DNA from: Bacteroidota bacterium | GTDB taxonomy: Bacteria > Bacteroidota > Ignavibacteria > Ignavibacteriales > Melioribacteraceae | Length of the DNA stretch: 64,000 bases | Assembly (NCBI GenBank): GCA_023397505.1 | Contig: JAEWUC010000002.1 | Coordinates: forward strand, 62,001 to 126,000 | Reading direction: 5' to 3' | Shown here: positions 35,199 through 44,571 of the stretch, in pieces | Position numbering within the stretch: the first letter of the stretch is position 1 | How the letters are laid out: each line of letters begins with the position of its first letter | Notes under the pieces: generated by a model | Seen by the model: only the letters and a program-made list of their open reading frames with translations | What the model was told of the DNA's origin: nothing | Databases searched by the model: none | Translations under genes and position numbers: made by a program

Positions 35199-36590
35199 AT
35201 GGAATATAGAATTGAAACCGATAGTTTTGGAGAAATTAAAGTACCGGCAGATAAATATTACGGCGCGCAGACAGCACGTTCTTTAGTGAATTTTAAAATT
35301 GGCGGCGAGAGATTTCCAGATGAAATGATTCGAGCGCTTGGCATTGTTAAAAAAGCAACCGCATTAACTAATGCAGAACTCGGCATGCTCGCAAATGATA
35401 AAGCCGAGTTGATTGTTAAAGCCGCCGATGAAGTAATAGAAGGAAAACTCAACGATCATTTTCCGCTTGTTGTTTGGCAGACGGGCAGCGGTACACAAAC
35501 AAATATGAATATCAACGAAGTGATTTCAAACCGGGCTATCGAAATGGTTGGCGGCGAAATGGGAAGTAAAAAACCTATTCACCCGAATGATGATGTTAAC
35601 AAGGCGCAATCCACAAACGATTCATTTCCATCATCAATTCACGTTGCGGCGGTAGAAGAAATTCATCGAAGATTAATCCCGATGATTTCAAAACTGCGCG
35701 ATGCTCTCGATGTGAAAGCAAAAGAGTTTAAAGACATTATTAAGATCGGGCGTACGCATTTAATGGATGCAACACCTTTAACATTGGGACAAGAATTTTC
35801 CGGATACGCGCAGCAATTAACAAACGGATTTGAAAGAATAAATGATTCATTGAAAAGGTTATATCAAATTCCTTTGGGCGGAACCGCTGTAGGAACTGGA
35901 TTAAATACTCATCCCGATTATGCAGTAAAAGTTGCGGAAAAAATTTCCGAATTAACGGGAAAACCTTTTAAAACTGCGCCGAATAAATTTGAAGCCATGG
36001 CGGGAAAAGACGCGCTTGTTGAAATGAGCGGCGTTCTAAAAACCCTTGCCGCCTCTTTAATGAAAATATCAAACGATATACGCTGGCTTGGTTCGGGTCC
36101 CCGCTGCGGTATCGGTGAAATATCTTTGCCTGAAAACGAACCGGGCAGTTCAATAATGCCGGGCAAAGTAAATCCAACACAATCCGAAGCGATGACAATG
36201 GTTTGTACGCAGGTTTTTGGAAATGATGTAACAATAAATTTTGCCGGTGCGAGCGGTAATTTTGAATTGAATGTTTTTATGCCGGTTATTGCTTTCAACA
36301 TTCTCCAATCAATAAAATTAATCGCCGATGCCTGCGAAAGTTTTACGGATAATTGTGTAGTTGGAATTGTGCCTAATGAAATTAATATTAAAAAGCATCT
36401 AGAAAATTCTCTGATGCTTGTAACTTCTTTAAACCCGGTAATCGGTTACGATAACGCTGCAAAGGTTGCAAAGAAAGCACACAAGGAAAACAAGACTTTG
36501 AAAGAAGCGGCGCTTGAACTTGGGTTATTAACTTCGGAAAAATTTGATGAAGTTGTTAGACCGGAAAAAATGATAGGGCATAACAAGTAG
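35199..36590 (+). CDS. fumC: Fumarate hydratase, class II
   Basis: 463 residues, full length. Interconverts fumarate and malate in the TCA cycle. Motifs: VWQTGSGTQTNMNINEVISN, the catalytic GRTHLMDATPLTLGQEFSGY, and the superfamily signature GSSIMPGKVNPTQSE at about 315-329. AGTAGGAG precedes the ATG. The last 88 codons (from 36324) are duplicated, with mostly synonymous changes, at 43162-43428, so the 3' end of this gene has a recombination history. Confidence 0.97.
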   Translation: MEYRIETDSFGEIKVPADKYYGAQTARSLVNFKIGGERFPDEMIRALGIVKKATALTNAELGMLANDKAELIVKAADEVIEGKLNDHFPLVVWQTGSGTQTNMNINEVISNRAIEMVGGEMGSKKPIHPNDDVNKAQSTNDSFPSSIHVAAVEEIHRRLIPMISKLRDALDVKAKEFKDIIKIGRTHLMDATPLTLGQEFSGYAQQLTNGFERINDSLKRLYQIPLGGTAVGTGLNTHPDYAVKVAEKISELTGKPFKTAPNKFEAMAGKDALVEMSGVLKTLAASLMKISNDIRWLGSGPRCGIGEISLPENEPGSSIMPGKVNPTQSEAMTMVCTQVFGNDVTINFAGASGNFELNVFMPVIAFNILQSIKLIADACESFTDNCVVGIVPNEINIKKHLENSLMLVTSLNPVIGYDNAAKVAKKAHKENKTLKEAALELGLLTSEKFDEVVRPEKMIGHNK

Positions 36591-36641
36591 TTTATTTTTT
36601 TGTGATTTCAAATTATAATATTGGCTGTAAAAAGCTGGAAT

Positions 36642-36672
36642 AAAGCGCATCAACATGGTGCGCTTTTTTTTA
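36642..36672 (+). terminator. Rho-independent terminator after fumC
   Basis: AAAGCGCA (36642-36649), loop, TGCGCTTT (36659-36666), followed by TTTTT. A closely similar terminator occurs at 43060-43087, in front of the duplicated fumC 3' end. Confidence 0.85.
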
Positions 36673-36813
36673 TCGCTCAATTCATTACAAAACATAGTCT
36701 TCGTCATTTCAAATTCCTCTTTCCTAAGTCAATCCGAACCCAATGATTTTTCAGGCGGGAAATCTTTAACAATGAAGCTCTAAATATTGAACGAATTCAG
36801 TCGATAATATTAA

Positions 36814-36877
36814 TAGATTTTATTGCATGAGCAATTTATTGTAATAGTTCGAAAATGCTCATAGACAATAAAATCTA
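36814..36877 (+). promoter_or_regulatory. Long bulged inverted repeat upstream of the secreted metalloprotease
   Basis: TAGATTTTATTG (36814-36825) and CAATAAAATCTA (36866-36877) are perfect 12-base arms; ATGAGCA (36827-36833) pairs with TGCTCAT (36856-36862). This gives 19 pairs interrupted by a small internal bulge and a 22-base loop. It ends 41 bases before the start codon, so it may be an operator or a leader RNA structure. Confidence 0.5.
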
Positions 36878-36918
36878 AAACACGAAAGTGAAGAAAATGG
36901 ATTTTTCAAAAGGAATTT

Positions 36919-38922
36919 ATGCGTTTTATCAATATATATTTTTTTGTCGGGGTGATTTTAATTCTTCATAATTCAGCCATTTCTCAAAATATTGTTCATG
37001 ATTATACCCAGTTAAAATGTGCAACCCCAATTTATCTTGAATACGAAAACAGTGAAGTTAATCTTAATTACTCCGAACGCAGTGAAATAAATCATTATCA
37101 TTTATCAAATTCAATAAAGTCAACCGCGTTTCAAACTTATTATTCTCGCTCAGGAATATTTCAATTAAATTACGAAACAACGGGCGTCAATTCCGTTCCG
37201 TTGCACGATAACGACATGAATGGTACACCGGATTATATAGAACAAATTGCAGATTACTTTGACTACTCATGGAATCTGCTTGTTGATTCATTAGGATATA
37301 CCGCACCGCTCATAGAAAGTAAAAAGTATCAAATTGAATTCAGAAATATATTTGCCGCCGGGGGAATTATTAAAGATCCTGACGATGAGAGATATAGTAA
37401 AATTATTTTGAATAACGATTTGATAGAATTCGGTAAAAAATGTGGAAATACTAAAGACTCAATGGGAGTTGCAAAAGTTACAGCTGCCCACGAATTGAAA
37501 CATGCAGTACAATATGTTTATAATAGGTGGCAAGATAAAAGCTGGTTCCTCGAACTCGATGCAACATGGTTTGAAGATTTTGCATTTGATGATGTTGATA
37601 ATTATTTGAATTATTTGACCGCTTCGCATATTACCAATCCGGGTTCATCGTTTTCAAACGGCATGGGTTATGGCAATTCAATTTGGATGCACTATCTTAC
37701 CCAAACTTACGGGATGCAGATTAATCGCGAAATTTGGGAAACTCTAAGTAAAGTAAATAATATTTTTAATGATAACACATACAACGATGTTATTGATGAA
37801 GTACTACTTAAATACGGAAGCTCTCTCGAAACTGCAATAACCGAATATTATATATGGAATTATTTTTCCGGGGCAAATTCTAATTCTCAAATCAAAACGT
37901 ATAAAGATGCGAAAATCTATCCAACTCCAAAATATTGCTCAATAATAAGCGAACCTTTAAGTTCAGGATTACTATATGGTCGACAAAAATTATCTGCAGA
38001 TTTTATCAAGTTACGCGGGGATGCCGTTGAATATCCGTTTGAAATCAAACTCGTTTTCGAGAATAGTAAAAACAGCGTTGTGTTAATTCTTAAATACATA
38101 GATGACAGTTACGACATTAGGTATCTGGAACAGGAAAGTGATTCTGTTTATTATAGGCACGAATCACGGCTAAAAAATATTAAAGAAGTTATACTAATTC
38201 CGGTTAGTATTTCATCAAGTTCGAATAACTATAATTTTACTTATAGAATAAATCCTGCGATTGTTGATAACGATTACTCAGTACCTGTTATATCGATTTA
38301 TGAACATAAGGAGCAATTAAACCCGGCAGGATTTCCTTTTTCTATTACTGCCGAAATAGTCGATGAAAGCGGGATTGATACGGCTTACATAGAATATCGA
38401 TTTGATAACAGCAATTTGAAAAATACCAGGCTGAATAAATTTGAAAATAACAAATATGGCGGATACATAACATTAGATTCAGCAGAAGTAAAAAATGTTA
38501 AAGAACTTTATTATAGAATTATTGCTGTAGATTCGTCTGCTTTTCGTAATGTTTCTTATTATCCAATCGAGGGATATTCTAATGTTAAAATTGATGACGG
38601 TTTATCAATCACTTCCATTCAACATGATGATAAATTGATAACCGGATTCAAACTATTTCAAAACTATCCAAACCCGTTTAATCCCAGCACAAAGATAAGA
38701 TATGGATTACAGAACGAAAGCAATGTACATTTGGTAATTTATAATATACTTGGACAAGAAGTAGCGGTACTGAAGAACGCCACTCAAAGTGCAGGTTATC
38801 ACGAAGTAGAATGGAACGCAAGCAGATTAAGCAACGGGATGTATATATACAGATTAACGGCTGAATCAATAAACGGCGAAAACAAATATTCAGAAGTAAA
38901 GAAAATGTTGATTGTAAAGTGA
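36919..38922 (+). CDS. Type IX-secreted putative metalloprotease (MXAN_6640-like)
   Basis: 667 residues. Signal peptide about 1-22. A domain with DNDMNGTPDYIEQIADYFDY precedes the zinc-protease motif HELKH at residues 191-195 in VTAAHELKHAVQYVYNRW, and a downstream LELDATWFEDFA offers the third ligand, as in gluzincin-like families. An Ig-like region (about 450-560) follows. The last 90 residues are a type IX secretion sorting domain (FQNYPNPFNPSTKIRYGL, then GQEVAVL, NGMYIYRL). It is likely exported to the cell surface or medium. AAGGAA precedes the ATG. The substrate is unknown. Confidence 0.85.
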   Translation: MRFINIYFFVGVILILHNSAISQNIVHDYTQLKCATPIYLEYENSEVNLNYSERSEINHYHLSNSIKSTAFQTYYSRSGIFQLNYETTGVNSVPLHDNDMNGTPDYIEQIADYFDYSWNLLVDSLGYTAPLIESKKYQIEFRNIFAAGGIIKDPDDERYSKIILNNDLIEFGKKCGNTKDSMGVAKVTAAHELKHAVQYVYNRWQDKSWFLELDATWFEDFAFDDVDNYLNYLTASHITNPGSSFSNGMGYGNSIWMHYLTQTYGMQINREIWETLSKVNNIFNDNTYNDVIDEVLLKYGSSLETAITEYYIWNYFSGANSNSQIKTYKDAKIYPTPKYCSIISEPLSSGLLYGRQKLSADFIKLRGDAVEYPFEIKLVFENSKNSVVLILKYIDDSYDIRYLEQESDSVYYRHESRLKNIKEVILIPVSISSSSNNYNFTYRINPAIVDNDYSVPVISIYEHKEQLNPAGFPFSITAEIVDESGIDTAYIEYRFDNSNLKNTRLNKFENNKYGGYITLDSAEVKNVKELYYRIIAVDSSAFRNVSYYPIEGYSNVKIDDGLSITSIQHDDKLITGFKLFQNYPNPFNPSTKIRYGLQNESNVHLVIYNILGQEVAVLKNATQSAGYHEVEWNASRLSNGMYIYRLTAESINGENKYSEVKKMLIVK

Positions 38923-39382
38923 TAGATCACTTTAATAGAAATCCCGCAGAATTACTGCGTGGTTACAGATAAAATAAACAAAAAATTAAAGCCATTCTCC
39001 TTGATCCAAGAAGGTGTTAGAGGGGCTTCGCTAAAAAAAGTACCCTCAAAAATCTGAAAAAGCAACAGTTTTATCTTAGAAAAATATCGGACATCACATC
39101 TTGCTTTCTATACGCAACACTCGTTATATTCTTATAAGGTTTTCATTTTATTCTTTTTCTGCTACAGTCATATGACCACTAAATGCTCAAAATAATGAAC
39201 CGTTTGTACTCTAAGACTACAGAGCAGTCTCAATTTAGTAGCAGAAAAATCTGACAGCGCGATTAACAACAGCATAGCGCCTGCACGGCGACAGACGTGG
39301 TTGAATAATTAGATTGACAATATGAATTTTGAACAACGAGTTAAACAAATAAAATTAAATAAAACTAAAACGAGGGAATAAA
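38923..39382. other. Intergenic region with 12-base inverted repeat
   Basis: 460 bases between the two secreted-protein genes. TTTTTCTGCTAC (39154-39165) and GTAGCAGAAAAA (39238-39249) are perfect inverted arms 72 bases apart; a palindrome GTCATATGAC lies at 39167-39176. Around 38985-39055 a stretch resembles the CTCCTTGATCCAAG-type debris often seen between genes in this group. A GAGGG ribosome site for the next gene closes the region. No gene is seen. Confidence 0.5.
39154..39249. repeat. 96-base element with 12-base terminal inverted repeats
   Basis: Perfect arms TTTTTCTGCTAC and GTAGCAGAAAAA. Inner sequence is non-coding and includes the palindrome GTCATATGAC and AGACT/AGTCT. Size and symmetry would fit a miniature inverted-repeat element, but flanking target duplications are not evident. 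Confidence 0.4.
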
Positions 39383-42300
39383 ATGTGGAATAGATTACAC
39401 ATAATATTGAAAGCTTGTAATGCTTTCATTCTCTTAATAATTTTATTGACCTCAACTGCAGTGAAAGCTCAGACACAAAGTGTTCCAAATAAATTGTTTT
39501 CATTAGAGAAAAACTCTACTGAAGAGGTGAATAAACGGAACCGTGTGTCTAAAACTTTGAAACTATCGGACGGTCGCCATGCAGTTCGTATTTTTAAAGA
39601 ATCGGTTCATTACCTTGATGAATTTAATAAATGGCAGGATATAGATAATACTATCCGGGCATCTTCAGAACCGCGTTACGCTTTTGAAAATTCAACCAAC
39701 GGTGTAAAGAGTTACTTCCCTCTTGTTTTATCCGATAAAATCGGGGTGAAGCTTTCCTTCGATGCCGGCTCTTATACAATGGGCGGTGCTTTTTCCTTTG
39801 CAATGGGAAACGATATTAAAAATGGGAATGAAACAGACAATATTAAAATTGATTTTAGTAAAACCTCTGTCCGGAAAATCGCAGCTAATAAAGTTGCATA
39901 TGATGCCGACCATGAGTTGGGTTACCTTGAATACGAGGTAGGCAGCGATGAATTGAAGCAACAATTTATACTAAAACAATTACCTCCGGATGCCCGGAAT
40001 AGTTCGATGAAATATCTCTTCATGAGTGAAACAATTGAATTACCCTCGGGCTGGAGCCTGGAGGCAGATAGAAAAACAATTGTTAATTCAACAGTTACAA
40101 GTGGGCAATTGACCGTAAAAGATTCTTACGGAAACGCTGTATCTATTATACCAATTCCTGAAGTTTATGAAAAGAATAACACGAATGTAATACTGCACCC
40201 CGATGGGTTTATGAAAGAAAGCTTTTTTGTACAGAAGTTGGGTAAAGGAAACAAATATATGTTGAGAGTGTCGGTACCATTAAACTGGCTTACCGCTCCT
40301 GAACGAGAGTTTCCTATTGTAATTGATCCCAGTTCCAACATTCCTGGCAACTTCGGTGGTTGGATGAATACTTCGCCTGCTTTTCTTGACGGAAACCCGA
40401 CCTCATTCGTTTTTACTGGATTAAATACAAATGGGTTTGAGTACCGAGGATATAATAAATTTGACATTTCCGCAATTAACGACCATGTGGTTGTTGACTC
40501 GGTAATACTTGAATTGGTTTGTAATGGTCATGGAGATGGTACAGCTACAGTAAATATTGAAGTGAATGATGTGGATACTGCAAACTATGGTCCTTATGGC
40601 ACTTATATCCCCGCAGTATATACAGACTTTGGAGATGGTACTTATACAACATTACAAGTAACCGGTACAGGAACGTACAGCAACATTAACCTGGGTCCCC
40701 AGGCTGCCGCTGATCTGCAAAATCAATTAAGCAGCAGCGAGTTTCAGATTGCTCTTGACAATGAGAACGGAACTGGGTCATGGAAACGCTTTACTTCTAA
40801 CCAGAATAATATTACAGTTTATTATACAGACCCCCCGGAAATAAGTAGTGTAAGTTTAGCGGCGGATAACAGCTACATTGATGTTAGTTTTACCAACGGA
40901 GTATATAACACAAACGGCGGGGCAGGGGCAATAGAGACGGATGACTTAGACTTAAGCATATCCGGAGGTTCAGCAACAAACCCAACAGTGACTTCGGTAA
41001 CTACAACCGGGGGAGTCGCTCTGGGCGGCGGGGAGAGTGTTATACGTGTAAACTTTAGTGTAACCGGCACACCGGACGGCAACGAGATACTAACAGTCAA
41101 TCCGGTGTCTAATTCAGTATTTAACGTAGCGGGTTATGCGGCTGCCGAGAGTCAAAGTAATAATACAGCCTCGCTTAACGACCAAACAGCGCCTGCAATC
41201 AACAGTATTGTTCGTCAAAGTCCGGCAACAAGTCCAACCGGCGCCGACCAGTTGGTTTGGGATGTAACGTTCAGTGAAACTGTAGTAAATGTAGGTACAG
41301 ATGATTTCAGTGTAAGCGGTACAACCGCTGCCGTAACAGGTGTAACTAACCCAAGCGGTAATACATATAGAGTAACTGTATCAGGAGGAGATCTTGAGGG
41401 TCTTAGCGCTACAGTTACATTAGGAATTTCCGGCGCACAAGATATTGGGGATGCTGCAGGGAACGCGTTAACAAATACAACTCCAGCCGGAACAAATGAC
41501 AACACATTTGATGTTGATAATACCGGGCCGACATTAAGTATAGGAACACCGAGTAGCACACTAACCAGCAACGGTCCTGTGAGTTACGGTATAACCTATG
41601 TGGGAGCATCAACCATAAACTTAACAGTAGGAGATATAGTTTTAAATACATCCGGCAGTGCGAACGGGAGTGTGTCAGTAAACAACGGAACAACAACTAA
41701 TCCTACTGTAACAATCAGCAATATAAACGGTGTCGGAACAATAGGCATAAGTATCAACGCGGGTACCTCAAGCGACGCATCAGGGAACACGGATTTGGGA
41801 GCTGGACCGAGTCAAGTATTCAGCATCAACACAGCTCCGTCCTTTACTGCGATTCAGAATCAAACAATGAACGAAGATGATACATTAAAAATATCAATAG
41901 ACGCATTTGATGATGATGGAGATTGGTTAATATATGAATCCCTAAGCAGCAACAGTTCTGTAAAATCATACTTTGTAGAGAACGAATTATACGTTGTTCC
42001 GGCAACGAACTGGAGCGGTAGTTCAAATGTAGTTGTCTATGTAAGTGACCCGTACCAAATAACTACATGGACATTTAGGGTAGAAGTTCTTCCGGTCAAC
42101 GACGCTCCACAAATAAGTTTCCAGTTAAGCCCATTTACGTTTAACGAAGATGAAGAGATAATATTTTCAATGAGTGAGATTAATCCCTTTATCACAGACC
42201 CGGATAACTCAGATTCCACATTAATAGTAACTCTTGAAAGCAAGAGCGGTAATCTCACGATAACTGAATTGAATGATACAACATTAATAATAAGCTCAAA

Positions 42301-43003
42301 AGAAGATTGGTATGGACTTGACAGTATAACGGTAAATGTATCAGACGGAGAGTTGACAACAAGCGCGTCATTAGCGGTAAATGTATTACCGGTAAATGAT
42401 ATTCCTATGTTTGAGAATCTTCCGGAAAAACTTACAATAGAAACACAAGAAGGAATAACGATAGCAGTATTTGAATTAGTAGAAGATGCAGAGACAGCCG
42501 ATACATCGTTAACGATAAAAATCTTCGCTGAAAACGACTCGCTGCAGTTTACATATAATTAAGAGATAGGAGAGTTAAAACTGTTTGCCAAGAACGGATA
42601 CAAGGGAGAAACAAAACTAAGAATAACAACGATAGATGAAGAAGGAGATTCAACAGAGGTATTAATAAAAGTAGAAGTAAAACTTAATGTAACTGGCATA
42701 GAAGATTTAACAGGCATACCCACAGAATATGAATTATCACAGAACTATCCAAACCCCTTTAACCCGAGCACGAAAATAAGATACGGATTGCCCGAGGAAA
42801 GCAAAGTAATAGTGATGATATACAATATACTCGGTCAGGAAGTACAGACATTTTTTAACGGAATACAGAATGCTGGTTACCACGAGCAATCATTTAACGG
42901 AAGTAAATTAGCATCGGGAATTTATATTTATTCAATAGTTGGTGAATCGACCGTGCGTAATAAAAAATATTCTCAAGTGAAAAAAATGTTATTGGTTAAG
43001 TAA
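39383..43003 (+). pseudogene. Giant type IX-secreted cadherin/Ig-like protein interrupted by an in-frame stop
   Basis: The frame is continuous from ATG 39383 to TAA 43001-43003 (1207 codons) except for one TAA at 42560-42562. Before it: a signal peptide (about 1-30), an N-terminal region with EFNKWQDIDNT and FPIVIDPSS like those preceding DNRLRE-type domains, two or three Ig-like repeats (about 490-820), and cadherin-like repeats (about 820-1059, NDAP and VNDIPMF motifs). After it: the rest of a repeat and a sorting domain (LSQNYPNPFNPSTKIRYGL … KKMLLVK). The stop removes the sorting domain, so the product should not be anchored or secreted by type IX. Sequencing error, recent inactivation or readthrough are all possible. 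Confidence 0.85.
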
Positions 43004-43059
43004 AAAGAAAAAGAGAAAATTACTAACATACCCGCAATAGATTTGCAGAAAAAATTCAT

Positions 43060-43087
43060 AAGCGCATCATTATGGTGTGCTTTTTTT
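43060..43087 (+). terminator. Rho-independent terminator after the broken secreted-protein gene
   Basis: AAGCGCA (43060-43066) pairs with TGTGCTT (43076-43082, one G-U pair), followed by TTTTT. It is similar in sequence to the fumC terminator at 36642-36672. Confidence 0.75.
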
Positions 43088-43158
43088 ACAATTAAATCAT
43101 GTCTATTCGAATTCCCTTTGCGAGACGAGAAATCTTAAACAATTAAGCGCATAATTAT

Positions 43159-43428
43159 ATAGCCGATGCCTGCGAAAGTTTTACAGATAATTGCGTTGTT
43201 GGAATTGTGCCTAATGAAATTAATATTAAAAAGCATCTCGAAAATTCTCTGATGCTTGTAACTTCATTAAACCCGGTAATCGGTTACGATAACGCTGCAA
43301 AGGTTGCGAAGAAAGCACACAAGGAAAACAAAACATTGAAAGAAGCGGCGCTTGAACTTGGGTTATTGACGGCGGAAAAATTTGACGAAGTTGTTAGACC
43401 AGAAAAAATGATTGGGCATAACAAGTAA
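43159..43428 (+). pseudogene. Duplicated 3' end of fumC
   Basis: Eighty-nine codons matching the fumC C-terminus (starting at the residues IADACESF) and ending in the same place, with TAA instead of TAG. Over the 88 codons compared with 36324-36587 there are 14 differing sense codons; 13 are synonymous third-position changes and one is Ser to Ala. There is no start codon or ribosome site of its own in the right place. The pattern shows the copy came from a working fumC that diverged under selection, not from a local copy left to decay. Confidence 0.92.
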
Positions 43429-43586
43429 TTTATCTTTGCATTCTTTGCGCCATGGCGAGAAAAATTTTCCATTCTGAGACGCAAAGCAGCAGAATTATAT
43501 TTTACTTTGCTTTCAAAAACATTCTCATTAATTTCACAAAGCATTCCATTGCACAAATAAACAATAAATTATGAGAGGGCAATATC

Positions 43587-44510
43587 ATGACACTAAATTA
43601 TATAAATAGATTGGGAATAAGGCGTTTTGCAGGGCTTGTATTTTTACTCATAACTTTGTTCTTTTATAACGGCTGCGTTAAAGACACATCGAATGAGATA
43701 GATAAAAATCTCGAAGATGCTATAAGCGAACAAATGGTTGTTGAAGCTGCTCTTGCGGCACATTTAATTGCTGTAGCTGAAAATGCAGGATTGACAAAAG
43801 ATGAAATCAATTCACATCTTAAATTAATTTCAGATAATTCCGTTATTTCAGAATTTTGGATTACGGATGAAAAGGGAAATGCATATTTAACAAATACTGG
43901 AATTGATTTTTCATTTTCTCCCGATCCGAAAATACAACCGCAGGCAGCCGAATTTTGGAAATTAATTTCAGGCAAACAAAATGTTGTAATCCAGGAAGCG
44001 CAGAAGCGTGAGATTGATAATAATACATTTAAATACGTTGGAGTTGCCGGGATTGACAAACCTCGAATTGTTCAAATAGGACTGAACATGGAGAAGCTAA
44101 AACAAAATGCCGATATTGAAACTGCAGTGGGCAATCACATGCAAACACAAGCATTGCTGGCCTCCTACTTAGTTGCAATTGCGGAAAAAGCAGGTTTATC
44201 TTCTAAAGAAATCAATTCTCATTTAAAAGCAATTGCTGCGTGTACAATCTTGGATGAATTCTGGATTACAGATTCACTCGGTAACGCCTATTTGAAAAAT
44301 GTTGATATTGATTTTACGTTTAGCGCTGATCCTAAAGTTCAGCCGCAGGCATATGAGTTTTGGGATTTGATTTCAGGCACAAAAAAATCTGTAATTCAGA
44401 AAGCTCAAAAGCGGGAAATAGACGACCAGGTTTTTAAATATGCCGGTGCTACAGGAATTGATAAACCGAGAATTGTACAAGTCGGCATTCAATACAATTA
44501 TTTTAAGTAA
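43587..44510 (+). CDS. Lipoprotein consisting of two tandem Cache-like sensor repeats
   Basis: 307 residues. Signal peptide with lipobox YNGC (Cys30), so lipid-anchored. Two repeats of about 130 residues follow (roughly 42-170 and 178-305). Each has the same order of motifs: AGL.…EINSHLK, EFWITD..GNAYL.N, IDF.FS.DPK.QPQA.EFW, LISG, VIQ.AQKREID, FKY, GIDKPRIVQ.G. This is the pattern of the extracytoplasmic Cache-type ligand domains normally fused to kinases or chemoreceptors, but no transmembrane or output domain is present. It could bind a small ligand and pass it to a membrane sensor. GAGAGGG precedes the ATG. Confidence 0.8.
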   Translation: MTLNYINRLGIRRFAGLVFLLITLFFYNGCVKDTSNEIDKNLEDAISEQMVVEAALAAHLIAVAENAGLTKDEINSHLKLISDNSVISEFWITDEKGNAYLTNTGIDFSFSPDPKIQPQAAEFWKLISGKQNVVIQEAQKREIDNNTFKYVGVAGIDKPRIVQIGLNMEKLKQNADIETAVGNHMQTQALLASYLVAIAEKAGLSSKEINSHLKAIAACTILDEFWITDSLGNAYLKNVDIDFTFSADPKVQPQAYEFWDLISGTKKSVIQKAQKREIDDQVFKYAGATGIDKPRIVQVGIQYNYFK

Positions 44511-44525
44511 TCTTGGAAAATAATT

Positions 44526-44554
44526 TTAGCCCACGATTAAAATCGTGGGCAATT
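44526..44554. terminator. Hairpin between convergent genes
   Basis: GCCCACGATT (44529-44538) and AATCGTGGGC (44541-44550) form a perfect inverted repeat flanked by TTTTA and AATTAAAA. It could terminate transcription from both sides, though the T-runs are short. Confidence 0.55.
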
Positions 44555-44571
44555 AAAAGAACATAAAAAAA

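Larger units (their letters stand above)
36591..36918. other. Region between fumC and the secreted metalloprotease: terminator, repeat debris, large hairpin
   Basis: 328 bases without a gene. It contains the fumC terminator (36642-36672), a degenerate relative of the 30497 element at about 36705-36770, and a bulged inverted repeat 36814-36877 just before the ribosome site of the next gene. No small open frame is convincing. Confidence 0.6.

Noticed and set aside
41215..41790. Minus-strand open frames of 64-118 residues opposite the cadherin/Ig-like gene
   Set aside because: They are low-complexity Ser/Val/Pro/Leu-rich shadows of a Thr/Gly/Asn-rich repeat gene with no ribosome sites or recognisable motifs.
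42788..43003. Separate small gene encoding only a type IX sorting domain
   Set aside because: It is in the same frame as the large upstream gene and is continuous with it apart from one stop codon.
43207..43428. Independent 73-residue gene starting at 43207
   Set aside because: It begins with a GTG inside sequence that is homologous to the fumC C-terminus further upstream; it is the tail of a truncated copy, not a gene.
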